64,000 nucleotides of DNA from Lachnospira multipara ATCC 19207 (GCF_000424105.1 NZ_AUJG01000004.1:62001-126000); one strand, 5' to 3'. Positions 26,819 through 36,048 are shown, counted from the stretch's first letter. Notes: generated by a model not told the origin, from the letters alone. Numbers and translations: made by a program.

Positions 26819-26872
26819 GTGTCGCTTTTATACAAAATTATCAGTGGCAATTTATGTCGCTTTTATACAAAA
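26819..26872. repeat. Tandem pair of TGTCGCTTTTATACAAAA repeats
   Basis: The 18-mer TGTCGCTTTTATACAAAA occurs exactly at 26820-26837 and 26855-26872, a period of 35 bases, in the 3' untranslated region of rsmA. Diverged copies follow recR at 21668-21711. Confidence 0.7.
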
Positions 26873-26901
26873 AGAGGAGTTCTATTAAGAACTCCTCTTT
26901 T
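26870..26901. terminator. Bidirectional intrinsic terminator
   Basis: A perfect 14-bp stem (26870-26883 with 26888-26901) with a 4-base loop and flanking A and T runs lies between the convergent rsmA and metG genes. Confidence 0.9.
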
Positions 26902-26937
26902 CTTATTCCTATTAATTAGTAATCCACTAATTATTTA

Positions 26938-28941
26938 TTACTTAATCTCGCTACCAGCAATAATATCCTTATCAACTGTAAGGACTGATAAGTTACCTTC
27001 ATCATCACTTGCTGCAAGAATCATACCCTGTGATTCAACACCACATAACTTAACTGGCTTTAAGTTAGTAATAACTGCTACCTTCTTACCTACCATTTCT
27101 TCTGGCTTGTAGAACTGAGCAATACCAGATACAATCTGTCTTACCTCATCACCAACTCTAATCTGTGAGCAAAGTAACTTCTTAGCCTTCTTAACTGGCT
27201 CGCACTTTAAAACTTCGCCAACTCTAATCTGAATCTTATCGAAATCATCGATTGAGATTTCTTCCTTAGCTTCAACTTCTGGATACTTAACTCCGCCAGC
27301 TGCTGCCTTCTGTGCTGCCTGAATCTCTTCAACCTTAGCTAAAACTTCTTCAATATCAAGTCTTGCAAAGAGAATTTCTGGCTTTTCTGTTACCTTAAGG
27401 CCTGACTCTCTTAAACCAAACTTATCTAAGTCATCAAAGTCACGAAGACCTGCTTCCATATTATCTGGATAAAGCTGAGCTAAAACTCTCTCAGTTGTTT
27501 CTGGCATGAAAGCCTTAAGTAGGTTAGCACCAATTGTGATACCCTCAACTAAGTTATATAAAACTTCTTCAAGTCTTTCCTTCTTAGCTTCGTCCTTAGC
27601 AAGTGCCCAAGGCATTGTCTCATCGATGTACTTATTACATCTCTTAAATAATGTAAATACTTCTGTAATAGCATCAGCAACATGAAGTGTAGCCATCTTA
27701 TCTTCTACCTTCTTAACTGTTCCTGTAACTACTGCCTTAAGATCAGCATCGTAATCTGCGCTATTACCTTCAGCATCAACTGCACCATCTGTATTAACAC
27801 CTGTCTTATTAACAACTCCGCCAAAATACTTATTAGACATTGAGATTGTTCTGTTAACAAGGTTACCAAGTGTATTAGCAAGTTCAGAGTTCATTCTCTC
27901 AACTAATAATTCCCAAGAAATTACACCATCATTTTCAAATGGCATCTCGTGTAATACGAAATATCTAACGGCATCTACACCAAACATATCTACTAAATCA
28001 TCAGCATAGATAACATTTCCCTTAGACTTACTCATCTTACCATCTGCCTGGATAAGCCATGGATGACCAAATACCTGCTTTGGAAGTGGTAAATCAAGAG
28101 CCATAAGGAAAATAGGCCAATAAATTGTATGGAATCTAATGATATCCTTACCGATTAAGTGAAGATCTGCTGGCCAGTTAGCCTTGAATAAATCAGATGA
28201 TTCACCATCGCAATTATAACCAATACCAGTGATATAGTTTGTAAGAGCATCAAGCCATACATAAACTACATGCTTAGGATCAAAGTCTACTGGAATACCC
28301 CACTTAAATGAAGTTCTAGATACACATAAATCCTGAAGACCTGGTAATAAGAAGTTATTCATCATTTCATTCTTTCTTGAAACTGGCTGAATAAATTCTG
28401 GATGTTCATTAATATAATCAATTAATCTATCAGCATACTTGCTCATCTTAAAGAAATAAGCCTCTTCCTTAGCTGGCTTAACTTCACGTCCACAGTCAGG
28501 ACACTTTCCATCAACTAACTGAGACTCTGTCCAGAAAGATTCACAAGGAGTACAGTAAAGACCCTCGTAAGCACCCTTGTAAATATCTCCCTGATCATAT
28601 AACTTCTTAAAGATTCTCTGAACCTGCTTCTCGTGGTCCTCATCTGTAGTTCTTATAAACTTATCATAAGAAGTATTCATTAAATCCCAGATTCTCTTAA
28701 TTTCTGTAGAAACCTCATCTACAAATTCCTTTGGAGATACACCAGCTGCTGCTGCCTTCTCCTCGATCTTCTGACCATGTTCGTCACTACCTGTCTGGAA
28801 GAATACGTTATATCCTTGCTGTCTTCTAAATCTTGCAATACTATCTGCAAGTACGATTTCGTATGTATTACCAATATGAGGCTTGCCTGATGTATAGGCA
28901 ATAGCTGTTGTCATATAGTAATTTCCTCTATTCTTTGGCAT
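26938..28941 (-). CDS. metG: Methionyl-tRNA synthetase
   Basis: A 667-residue class I aminoacyl-tRNA synthetase charging tRNA-Met. The catalytic motifs are SGKPHIGNTYE (HIGH-like) near the N-terminus and KMSKSKGN. A single zinc knuckle, CTPCESFW...CPDCGREV, lies in the connective domain. The last ~110 residues are the EMAP/Trbp111-type tRNA-binding domain (IQIRVGEVLKCEPVKKA...). I use the start at 28941 because AGGAGG lies seven bases upstream; the frame is open for six more codons without a better site. I see no T-box in the leader. Confidence 0.97.
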   Translation of the reverse strand: MPKNRGNYYMTTAIAYTSGKPHIGNTYEIVLADSIARFRRQQGYNVFFQTGSDEHGQKIEEKAAAAGVSPKEFVDEVSTEIKRIWDLMNTSYDKFIRTTDEDHEKQVQRIFKKLYDQGDIYKGAYEGLYCTPCESFWTESQLVDGKCPDCGREVKPAKEEAYFFKMSKYADRLIDYINEHPEFIQPVSRKNEMMNNFLLPGLQDLCVSRTSFKWGIPVDFDPKHVVYVWLDALTNYITGIGYNCDGESSDLFKANWPADLHLIGKDIIRFHTIYWPIFLMALDLPLPKQVFGHPWLIQADGKMSKSKGNVIYADDLVDMFGVDAVRYFVLHEMPFENDGVISWELLVERMNSELANTLGNLVNRTISMSNKYFGGVVNKTGVNTDGAVDAEGNSADYDADLKAVVTGTVKKVEDKMATLHVADAITEVFTLFKRCNKYIDETMPWALAKDEAKKERLEEVLYNLVEGITIGANLLKAFMPETTERVLAQLYPDNMEAGLRDFDDLDKFGLRESGLKVTEKPEILFARLDIEEVLAKVEEIQAAQKAAAGGVKYPEVEAKEEISIDDFDKIQIRVGEVLKCEPVKKAKKLLCSQIRVGDEVRQIVSGIAQFYKPEEMVGKKVAVITNLKPVKLCGVESQGMILAASDDEGNLSVLTVDKDIIAGSEIK

Positions 28942-29014
28942 TGATCTTCCTCCTATCATTTATTAGCATTAATCCACCAATTGGCAGAAATCAACTCATT
29001 ATTAATTGCGTATT

Positions 29015-29025
29015 GAAAATGTATC
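29015..29025 (+). repeat. GAAAATGTATC dispersed intergenic motif
   Basis: One of four exact copies of this 11-mer, all in intergenic DNA and in the same orientation. This one lies in the leader of metG. Confidence 0.5.
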
Positions 29026-29086
29026 TATAAAAAACATATACCAGTACACATATTCTTAAATGATAGTTAATTTAATTAGCTATGTC

Positions 29087-29139
29087 AAGCCCCGTAAATC
29101 TCTAGACTTTCCACTAAATATCAAGAAACTACGGGGCTT
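29087..29139. terminator. Long-loop hairpin between the DUF885 gene and metG
   Basis: A perfect 10-bp GC-rich stem (29087-29096 with 29130-29139) encloses a 33-base loop. T runs follow it on the plus strand but not on the minus strand, where both neighbours are transcribed. It may be a weak terminator or a structured element in the metG leader. Confidence 0.45.
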
Positions 29140-29181
29140 TTACACATTTTCCTATAAAGTTTTCTACATCTAAGCTAATTA

Positions 29182-31044
29182 TTAACTAATGCTTTTACAC
29201 CAAGCATCTAAATTATCAAAAAGAATATCAAACTGGGCTGGGCCCATATCTAAAATGTACTTATGAAACTCATAAATATCAAACTTATCTCCTAATTCGT
29301 CCTCTGCCTCAGACTTCAATTCCTCAATTGCCACCATACCAAAGGCATACTGACAGTAGTTACCAGGATTTGCCACAAAAGCATCATACATTGTCTTAAC
29401 AGCATCAGAACCCACATTAAAGTAATCCGTAACAAAGTCTGATAACTCATCTAAATCCCAGCCATAATAATTAACCCCAATATCTCCAAGGGCATATATT
29501 ATTAAAGTCGTTTCATAATTTAGGCCCATAAGCTTATTTAAATCCTCATTACCAGTACTTGCAAAGTTATAAGAGTAAACCTCTACATAAGAAGCCCAAC
29601 CTTCCACATAACCACCAGGAGCTAAGATATATCTTATCCAGTCAGGATTTTGGGAAGCAAAGTACTGAGTCTGATAAAGATGACCAGGATAAGCCTCATG
29701 AGCAAGGGTTGGATAAATCTCTTTCTCACCTGAACCATCATTAATATAGATAGAATTAATATCTAGGTTATCAATTTGTGGTAGGAAATACATGGCAGGA
29801 CTAGCATAATCCTCAAGTGCCTCGCATACATATTTAACCTCATAACTTGTATCCCCAATAGCTGGGAAATCCTCCACAATCTGCTTTTGCAAATCCTCTA
29901 ATATAGCTTCAGGATCTGACATATTAAAGCTAAAGTTTGACATGCCATTATAAACCGAAAGATTGCCATACATAAGAGTACTCATCTGATTAAGTAAATC
30001 CTCTACATAATCCTCACCCAGTTCATAATAATCATCCACTGACATATCAATGCCAAGTCTCTTATTCATTAAATATTCGAAGTAGCGCTTGCCATCTGGA
30101 TAGTTACAAATTCCACCACTATACTTAGAGCTTCCCTTTAGCTCTTCAACGCCCTTAGCTAGGGCCTCATAGGCTGGCACTACATTTTCATTAATAGCAG
30201 TTACATTCTCCGACTTATAGCTAGTCTTCTCTTCCTCTGTAAGTCCTTCAAACTCCTCAAGTCTTTCATTAAAACTAGAGATTAAAACTCCGTCCTCGCT
30301 TTTTGCAGTCTCTAAAAATGAATTGCAGGTATCAATCACCTCGTCTGCTAGGTCATCCTCAAGAAAATATCCCGCGTCAGCCCTAAGCTTTTCGTATTTT
30401 AAAATATCCGCGAAGTACTCATCTAAATCACATAGAAGTGTTAAATACTCTTCAATGTCCTTTTTTTCCACAAAACTATATTCCGCAAGAAGAATAGGAA
30501 TCTGGACTTGCACACCCGTTGTTGGGGCAATATCTGTATTAAGCAAGTAAAGGTCTGCATAGTTTTTCTCATTTTTCATCATAAGATAAAGCTCTTCATA
30601 AGTTATTTGCTGACTCTTTGTAAGTTCTGATTTTTCAAACTCATCAAGCTTTTCTAAAACTTCATCATAAAAGGAAGTATCTCCTAAATTATCAAAATCC
30701 GTTCTTCCAAAACTTTTCTCATAGTCTTCAATTCCATAATTTTCAGGATGTTCAAGATAGGCATGCAAGCTAACTAAATCGCTATCTCCCATAACCTCTG
30801 CAAACAAATCCTCAACGAAGCTGTTAAACCTCTCACTTTCACTTTCATTTACCTGCTCTTCTTCTATCTCATTAGAAGAAGCTGTGTCACTATCTAGCTC
30901 TCCATCTTGGCCATCCTCTATAAGGCCCACTAAATAGGACTCTCCCGCCTCTTTTCCAAACCACTCACTATAGCCGCATGCAGTTGTAGAAAGCATTACT
31001 AAGCTAAGAATAATAGATAAGGCTAGTCTCAATCTTCTCTTCAT
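29182..31044 (-). CDS. DUF885 family lipoprotein, probable metallopeptidase
   Basis: A 620-residue surface lipoprotein. Starting at 31044 (GGGGG six bases upstream), the signal peptide ends in LSTTAC with lipid-attached C23. The body is the helical DUF885 fold. The motif HEAYPGHLYQTQYF, followed by GWASYVEVYSYN, matches the HExxPGH metal-site pattern of DUF885, which is related to M32-like zinc peptidases. This would let it act outside the membrane on peptides, but the substrate is unknown. It lies between two hairpins and seems to be a single-gene unit. Confidence 0.85.
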   Translation of the reverse strand: MKRRLRLALSIILSLVMLSTTACGYSEWFGKEAGESYLVGLIEDGQDGELDSDTASSNEIEEEQVNESESERFNSFVEDLFAEVMGDSDLVSLHAYLEHPENYGIEDYEKSFGRTDFDNLGDTSFYDEVLEKLDEFEKSELTKSQQITYEELYLMMKNEKNYADLYLLNTDIAPTTGVQVQIPILLAEYSFVEKKDIEEYLTLLCDLDEYFADILKYEKLRADAGYFLEDDLADEVIDTCNSFLETAKSEDGVLISSFNERLEEFEGLTEEEKTSYKSENVTAINENVVPAYEALAKGVEELKGSSKYSGGICNYPDGKRYFEYLMNKRLGIDMSVDDYYELGEDYVEDLLNQMSTLMYGNLSVYNGMSNFSFNMSDPEAILEDLQKQIVEDFPAIGDTSYEVKYVCEALEDYASPAMYFLPQIDNLDINSIYINDGSGEKEIYPTLAHEAYPGHLYQTQYFASQNPDWIRYILAPGGYVEGWASYVEVYSYNFASTGNEDLNKLMGLNYETTLIIYALGDIGVNYYGWDLDELSDFVTDYFNVGSDAVKTMYDAFVANPGNYCQYAFGMVAIEELKSEAEDELGDKFDIYEFHKYILDMGPAQFDILFDNLDAWCKSIS

Positions 31045-31118
31045 AAATACCCCCATTTTTCTACCCTAAAGCTTGTTATCTAACTCTTAATCAAATATTA
31101 TTTTCTTTAATAACGCAA

Positions 31119-31150
31119 AACACATCTAGCCAATTCTAACTAGATGTGTT
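31119..31150 (-). terminator. Intrinsic terminator after the J-domain gene
   Basis: A perfect 11-bp stem (31119-31129 with 31140-31150) with a 10-base loop follows the leftward J-domain gene; TTTT follows on the minus strand. Confidence 0.75.
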
Positions 31151-31189
31151 TGTATTCTCTTAGTAAATATTATATCATTTATAAAATTT

Positions 31190-31939
31190 TTAACAACAGA
31201 AATTGCAAAGCAACCAAGTACCAAGACAAGTCATGCAGGATGTAGCACCATTAGCTGGGCTATAAGACTGCTGTCTTGCATTGTACCAACTGCCACCACT
31301 TGCTAGATTCTGATAGAAATTTCTATATTGGAAATTATCTGGGTCCATAGAAACCGCCTTCTTAGCATATTCCATAGCTGCTGCCTGATTGCCCTTTCCA
31401 GCATAGGCATTAGCTGCTAAGAAATACCATCTAGCATCTCTATCCTCTAAATCATTAAGAATATTAATAGCCTCATCAAAACCACCATTATTAATGTAGT
31501 TAGCTGCTGCTCTAAGTCTCTGTGAAGTCTGGTCGTCCCCATTCATATTAGCCTGATTAGAGCGACCTCCCTGATAGCCTCCGTAATAACCGCCAAAGCC
31601 AAAAGGACCAAAACCAAAGAAGCTTCCAAAGTCCTCAAAGTCTTGATACTGGCCACCTCTAGAATTCTGGTAATCACCATCATAACCGTAACTACTAGAT
31701 CTACCTGTGCCGTATCTATTCTGACTATAAGAGCCGCCTGTAAAGCCACCTTCTCTTTCCTTCATAATCTGATTATAAGCCTGCTGAATAGTCTTAAACA
31801 TCTCCTCAGCCTGCTCCTTATTAGGATTATTGACGTTAGCATCAGGATGATACTTTCTACTTAATTTTCTATATGCTTTTTTTATTTCATCATCTGAGGC
31901 ATCTCTTGATACCCCAAGAATTTGATATGGATCCGACAT
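31190..31939 (-). CDS. J-domain protein with TPR-like tail and Cys-rich end
   Basis: A 249-residue DnaJ-related protein. The J-domain (3-70) has the essential HPD in KYHPDAN, so it should stimulate an Hsp70 (DnaK). A glycine/tyrosine/serine-rich linker (75-145) follows, then a short helical TPR-like repeat pair ([22 protein letters not shown] and [14 protein letters not shown]). The end is an unusual cysteine-rich hydrophobic tail, [15 protein letters not shown]. It lacks the zinc-finger and substrate domains of true DnaJ. The start at 31939 has GGAGG five bases upstream. It forms an operon with the DUF5685 gene, which suggests a shared, still unknown client. Confidence 0.85.
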   Translation of the reverse strand: MSDPYQILGVSRDASDDEIKKAYRKLSRKYHPDANVNNPNKEQAEEMFKTIQQAYNQIMKEREGGFTGGSYSQNRYGTGRSSSYGYDGDYQNSRGGQYQDFEDFGSFFGFGPFGFGGYYGGYQGGRSNQANMNGDDQTSQRLRAAANYINNGGFDEAINILNDLEDRDARWYFLAANAYAGKGNQAAAMEYAKKAVSMDPDNFQYRNFYQNLASGGSWYNARQQSYSPANGATSCMTCLGTWLLCNFCC

Positions 31940-31969
31940 TATAACCTCCAAAATAAATCCTATCTAGAT

Positions 31970-32845
31970 TCATTTTTTACTTTTCGATTCATTTTTAATA
32001 TCATTATTAATTTTATTTTTTCTTTCGGCCCTGCGCTTTTTCACTTCTTCAAACTTAATGAAAACCCCTGAGTATATTATGTTTCTAAGTATCTCAGCAT
32101 TTTCTAGTATAGGAAGAAATTCAAACTCACGGGCAACTACTGTCATATGAGCCTTAAGAATATTTTCTACAAATATATCAAAATCTTCTTCTTTTTCATA
32201 GCCCTTTAGGACATTATAGTTTCCAGTTTTCTTATCCTTCTCTAGATCATCATAAGCATCCATAATATAGATAAACTGTCCCAAGGCCATTCCAAGATTA
32301 TGCAAATTAGTTTTCCACTCATCATCTTTATAAGTTAAAACTTCAGCCAATACCTTACCAAAGCTTTGTGAAACTTTTATGATGCTATCTTCATTTGCTT
32401 GCTCGTAGATTGAAAGCTCATTAAGGCCCGCCTCAATAGCTGCTGCCTTTTGAGGATAACGCTTCTTTATACTACTAACATTCTTTGATAGTAAGCTAGC
32501 ATATGCCTTGCTTTGAATCTTTCTCTCATCTTTCCAATCGTCTACTAGATGATAATAAGACATAAGCACGTTCATATCTGCCACATAATTAGTAATAATG
32601 CTTTCACTCATTGCCTGCTTTTTTATTGGGTGTGCTTTGCAGGTCCTTCTTGTCCTTGTAACCTCAGGCTCATAAAGAGCTGTCAATAAAAGCACTGCCA
32701 TAGTCAAGTCATAACTTAAAGTCATCTGGGCTTTAAATCCATATTCACTTCTTAAGGTATGGCATAAACCGCAATAATAAGATCGATATTCATCAAACTC
32801 TCTTATTTTAAGTTCAGGCTTATTAACAATAACATATCCAAACAT
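31970..32845 (-). CDS. DUF5685 family protein
   Basis: A 291-residue all-helical protein that I place in DUF5685. It begins MFGYVIVNKPELKIREFDEYRSYYCGLCHTL, with a CGLCH cysteine pair near residue 25 and another Cys-x-x-H-like region (CKAHP) near 90, a possible metal or redox site. The acidic stretch YIMDAYDDLEKDKKTGNYN resembles the Asp-rich helices of isoprenoid-synthase-like folds, though a prenyltransferase role is not shown. AGGAG precedes the start by nine bases. It is upstream of, and probably co-transcribed with, the J-domain gene. Confidence 0.7.
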   Translation of the reverse strand: MFGYVIVNKPELKIREFDEYRSYYCGLCHTLRSEYGFKAQMTLSYDLTMAVLLLTALYEPEVTRTRRTCKAHPIKKQAMSESIITNYVADMNVLMSYYHLVDDWKDERKIQSKAYASLLSKNVSSIKKRYPQKAAAIEAGLNELSIYEQANEDSIIKVSQSFGKVLAEVLTYKDDEWKTNLHNLGMALGQFIYIMDAYDDLEKDKKTGNYNVLKGYEKEEDFDIFVENILKAHMTVVAREFEFLPILENAEILRNIIYSGVFIKFEEVKKRRAERKNKINNDIKNESKSKK

Positions 32846-32998
32846 GTCATATCACTCCTTACATTTTCAAGAATAACACAACAATTTTCTCAATACCATT
32901 ATAATAGAATTAGAGCTTTATTAAAAATTTCTTAACTTAGATAATAATTTTTAATTGGAAGATAAATTATAGGAAATTATATAAAGAAGAATAATTAT

Positions 32999-33009
32999 GA
33001 AAATGTATC
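32999..33009 (+). repeat. GAAAATGTATC dispersed intergenic motif, with (CGAG)3
   Basis: An exact copy of the dispersed 11-mer, here followed by three CGAG units (33008-33020). It lies between the DUF5685 gene and the tRNA-Lys terminator. Confidence 0.5.
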
Positions 33010-33054
33010 GAGCGAGCGAGTCTTGACAACTTGCTCCGTCAGAATAAAAAAATA

Positions 33055-33095
33055 AAAGCCTTACAACCTAGGTTATTCCTAAATCATAAGACCTT
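33055..33095 (-). terminator. Terminator of tRNA-Lys
   Basis: Just after the tRNA, arms 33087-33095 and 33055-33063 form a 9-bp stem with two G-U pairs. A T-rich tract (33041-33054) follows on the minus strand. Confidence 0.65.
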
Positions 33096-33099
33096 CCAG

Positions 33100-33172
33100 T
33101 GCACCGCCAGGGGTTCGAACCCTGGACACCCTGATTAAGAGTCAGGTGCTCTACCAACTGAGCTAGCGGTGC
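33100..33172 (-). tRNA. tRNA-Lys(CTT)
   Basis: A 73-base cloverleaf on the minus strand: acceptor GCACCGC/GCGGTGC, D-arm GCTCAGTTGGTAGAGC, anticodon stem CCTGA/TCAGG with loop CTCTTAA giving anticodon CTT (codon AAG), and T-arm with GGTTCGAACCC. The 3' CCA is not encoded. Confidence 0.97.
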
Positions 33173-33214
33173 TTATTTTGTTTTTCAGTTCTTAGCTCTG
33201 TAAGAACCTTATTC

Positions 33215-33243
33215 ATTATACATCAGAAGTTTTTGTTTGTCAA
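33215..33243 (-). promoter_or_regulatory. Strong promoter P2 of tRNA-Lys
   Basis: On the minus strand a consensus TTGACA (33238-33243) and TATAAT (33215-33220) are exactly 17 bases apart, about 43 bases upstream of the tRNA. Confidence 0.85.
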
Positions 33244-33369
33244 GCACTTTTTTTATTTTTTTTAGTGGCTTGAAAACTTCTTGATGAAGTGTGTTGCTTG
33301 TCTTAACAAATTTCTTTATAATCTATTAAGAAGACCGGTTCGTAAGAACTTGTGTCCCAACGAGATGTA

Positions 33370-33398
33370 ATTATAGTAGATGATTATCTTTTTGGCAA
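33370..33398 (-). promoter_or_regulatory. Strong promoter P1 upstream of tRNA-Lys
   Basis: On the minus strand TTGCCA (33393-33398) and TATAAT (33370-33375) are 17 bases apart. The sequence preceding each -35 box, an A-run followed by G-GCTTG, is similar in P1 and P2, suggesting duplication, as in rRNA promoter regions. Confidence 0.75.
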
Positions 33399-33663
33399 GC
33401 CCTTTTTTCGTTTTTTTGCGAATTTTTTTAATTTACAATGAATAGTATAGATATTTTAAGGCTTCAAACCCGCACAAACGCTGAATTCTATTCTTTCAAA
33501 CTTTAGAACTAGGGTCGAATTTTTACAAATAATTTTTCGCAAAATTATAAAAAAATCCCTTGATTTATAAAAAGCAAATTAAAAAATAAACTTTTTACCC
33601 AATTATTATTTCAAATATGATAATCTCTATGAATAACAAATATATATAACTTGGAGGCAGTAA
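33399..33663. other. AT-rich leader of the AI-2E family gene
   Basis: No gene is visible in this very AT-rich stretch. It must hold the rightward promoter of the permease gene. TATGATAAT near 33615-33623 could be its -10 region, but I see no clear -35 box. GGAGG at 33653-33657 is the ribosome site. Confidence 0.4.
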
Positions 33664-35109
33664 ATGGCTAAATTTTCTTTTTTTTCATCCACAAAGAAAA
33701 AAAATAATACTGAGACCGATAAAGAAGTCACAACAAAAAACAGTATTGAAAGGCTAAATGAGAGCATCGATAAAATATCTGATATTGAAGATGGCTACTC
33801 AAAAAAGAAAAGTAAGAATTTTGTCCCTGACAATTCTAAGGACGCAACTTATAAGAAAGAAGATAATAAAGAGACCAGGGACTACGAAAAGGATCATGTT
33901 TATGATACAGAGGATTCTAATAAGTTTCACTTTATAAAGAGCGATAAATATTTCTCTATATTAATATATGCCCTTGCCTTTGTATTATGCTCTATTTTGA
34001 TTTTTAAGCTTATTGGTAACCTAGCTATTACCTTTAAGGTAATTTCACAACTCTTTAAGCTTATTGGACCTTTTATTACTGGCGGATTTATTGCATTGGT
34101 TTTATATCCACTTGTAAAGACTCTCTATAATAAAGTATTTACAGAAACCTTTCATATAAAATCAGCTAAGCTAAAAAAAGTTTTAGCCATAATTATTGCT
34201 TACTTAATAGCTATTGGATTCGTTGTAATTTTACTTGGCTTTGTAATTCCACAGATTTATTTAAGTTTACAGGAAATTATAGACAAACTTCCTATATGGT
34301 ATGACAATGCCTATAACTACATCATTACCTTTGAGAACAATCACTCTTACTGGACTTTTGTAGATTTCAAGGAAGTTAATGATTACATTCAAAGTCTCTA
34401 TCCAAGAATATTAGACTACTTATCTAATATCGTAACTAACATGGTGCCATACATTTTCAATACATCCATGCTTATTGTTAAGGGACTTGTAAATTTCATT
34501 ATTGCTATTATCGTTTCGGTTTATATGATTTCAGATCACAGAAACCTCTTCTATCAGTCAAAGAGAGTTCTTTACGGAATTCTTCCTAAGAAGAGTGCAG
34601 ATTCAGTTCGTGTAATCGTTAGAAACAGCGTATCCATTTTCCTTGACTTTATCTTTGGTAAAGCGCTTGATTCCTTAATTATTGGTATTCTTTGTTTCAT
34701 CATAATGACAATCTTTAGAATGCCATATTCAGTTTTAATAAGCGTTATTGTTGGTGTAACTAACATGATTCCTTACTTTGGACCATACATTGGCGGAGTT
34801 ATTGGTGGTTTATTCATTATAATCACTAACATCTTCCTAGTAATTCCATACGCAATTATGATTTTAGTTATCCAGCAGCTTGATGGCCTTGTTATTGGAC
34901 CTAAGATTATTGGCGATAGCATTGGTTTAAAGCCACTTTGGGTTATCTTTGGTATTACTGTTGGCGGAAGCCTCTGGGGCGTTGCTGGAATGTTCCTTGG
35001 AGTTCCAATCGTTGCAGTGCTTGGCTACATCATCGACCTTATAGTTCAGCACTTCCTTAATAAGAAGGACGTCAATGTAAAGCCTTACGATTCCTTTGAT
35101 GAGATTTAA
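33664..35109 (+). CDS. AI-2E family transporter (PerM/YtvI-like)
   Basis: A 481-residue membrane protein of the AI-2E exporter family. The first ~95 residues are charged and lysine/aspartate-rich, longer than usual. About eight hydrophobic segments follow. Conserved family landmarks are SVYMISD, the long amphipathic stretch up to FGKALDSLIIGILCF, NMIPYFGPYIGG, and IIGDSIGLKPLWV...GGSLWGVAGMFLGVPIVAV. Members export various small molecules or ions, and the AI-2 label is historical, so the substrate stays open. GGAGG precedes the start, and a strong terminator follows. Confidence 0.88.
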   Translation: MAKFSFFSSTKKKNNTETDKEVTTKNSIERLNESIDKISDIEDGYSKKKSKNFVPDNSKDATYKKEDNKETRDYEKDHVYDTEDSNKFHFIKSDKYFSILIYALAFVLCSILIFKLIGNLAITFKVISQLFKLIGPFITGGFIALVLYPLVKTLYNKVFTETFHIKSAKLKKVLAIIIAYLIAIGFVVILLGFVIPQIYLSLQEIIDKLPIWYDNAYNYIITFENNHSYWTFVDFKEVNDYIQSLYPRILDYLSNIVTNMVPYIFNTSMLIVKGLVNFIIAIIVSVYMISDHRNLFYQSKRVLYGILPKKSADSVRVIVRNSVSIFLDFIFGKALDSLIIGILCFIIMTIFRMPYSVLISVIVGVTNMIPYFGPYIGGVIGGLFIIITNIFLVIPYAIMILVIQQLDGLVIGPKIIGDSIGLKPLWVIFGITVGGSLWGVAGMFLGVPIVAVLGYIIDLIVQHFLNKKDVNVKPYDSFDEI

Positions 35110-35127
35110 GCCGAATTACATTTTTAT

Positions 35128-35138
35128 GAAAATGTATC
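35128..35138 (+). repeat. GAAAATGTATC dispersed intergenic motif
   Basis: An exact copy of the dispersed 11-mer between the permease stop codon and its terminator. Its first half pairs with an upstream ACATTTT (35119-35125), forming a small hairpin. Confidence 0.5.
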
Positions 35139-35152
35139 TAGATAATAAAAAT

Positions 35153-35183
35153 AAAGCTAGTTAGGAAATTCCTAGCTAGCTTT
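35153..35183. terminator. Bidirectional intrinsic terminator
   Basis: A 13-bp stem with one G-T pair (35153-35165 with 35171-35183), a 5-base loop and a run of seven T lies between the convergent permease and trmB genes. Confidence 0.88.
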
Positions 35184-35222
35184 TTTTGTATCTATTCTAA
35201 ATTATCTAATGAAGTTATCTAA

Positions 35223-35861
35223 TTATCTGTTGGCAATCAACTTACAGATGGCATTACCTGCCTCTGAAAACTTCTTCTCATATTCTGTCATAACATTGCC
35301 TTCATTCATTCTTGGCTCGTGATGAAGGTCTCTAGTGTAATCTACTAAATTCCACTTAGCCTCTCCAACTTCCTCTAACGAGAAATCAAAAAGGTCTACA
35401 TTATCTGTCTTAAATTCAACTCTGCCTTCCTTTTTAAGGATTTCATTGTATCTTGCAAAAAACTGTCTTGATGTAAGTCTTCTCTTAGCATGTCTATCCT
35501 TTGGCCATGGATCTGAGAAGTTAAGATAGATTCTATCTACTTCATCCTTAGCAAATACTTCTGTAATTGCCTCAGCATCCATTCTAATAAAACGAAGATT
35601 AGGAAGCTGTAATTCATCCTGCTTTTCTACAGCTCTAAGTAAAACTGAAGAATACTTTTCAATTCCAACATAGTTAATATCTGGGTTTAAGCCTGCAAGT
35701 GTTGTAATAAATGTTCCCTTACCCATTCCAATTTCAATATGGATTGGATTATTATTTCCAAAAACTTCTGCCCATGTTCCCTTCATTCCAATTGGTTCTG
35801 TAAAAACATAATTATTCTCAACCATGACTTCTCTTGCGCCAGGTACATTTCTTAATCTCAT
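35223..35861 (-). CDS. trmB: tRNA (guanine-N7)-methyltransferase
   Basis: A 212-residue SAM methyltransferase that makes m7G46 in tRNA variable loops. Landmarks are IHIEIGMGKGTFI (SAM loop), NYVGIEKYSSVLLRA, YLNFSDPWPKDRHAKRRLT (the TrmB catalytic signature), and FKTDNVDLFDFSLEE. The start at 35861 has GGAGG five bases upstream; the longer reading begins at a TTG inside that ribosome site and is unlikely. It is convergent with the permease gene. Confidence 0.97.
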   Translation of the reverse strand: MRLRNVPGAREVMVENNYVFTEPIGMKGTWAEVFGNNNPIHIEIGMGKGTFITTLAGLNPDINYVGIEKYSSVLLRAVEKQDELQLPNLRFIRMDAEAITEVFAKDEVDRIYLNFSDPWPKDRHAKRRLTSRQFFARYNEILKKEGRVEFKTDNVDLFDFSLEEVGEAKWNLVDYTRDLHHEPRMNEGNVMTEYEKKFSEAGNAICKLIANR

Positions 35862-36048
35862 TAATTCCTCCAAAAATAAACGGGCATAGGCCCAACGATT
35901 TTTTGTAACTTTCGTATTATATATGATTTTTTCTATTTTGCCAATATAGAGATTTCAGCTACGGTAAGTTGCACCTTTTTTTGAAAGTTACTATAATAAG
36001 AATGATTGCGATAATTTAATCGTTAAAAGAATAAAGGATGGAAATATC

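Noticed and set aside
28942-29181. T-box or SAM-type riboswitch before metG
   Set aside because: No T-box AGGGTGG-type sequence or SAM core is visible; there is only one hairpin without a matching T tract.
35862-35873. Longer trmB start
   Set aside because: The extension begins at a TTG within the GGAGG ribosome site of the ATG at 35861. The same situation rejects the longer J-domain start at 31951.
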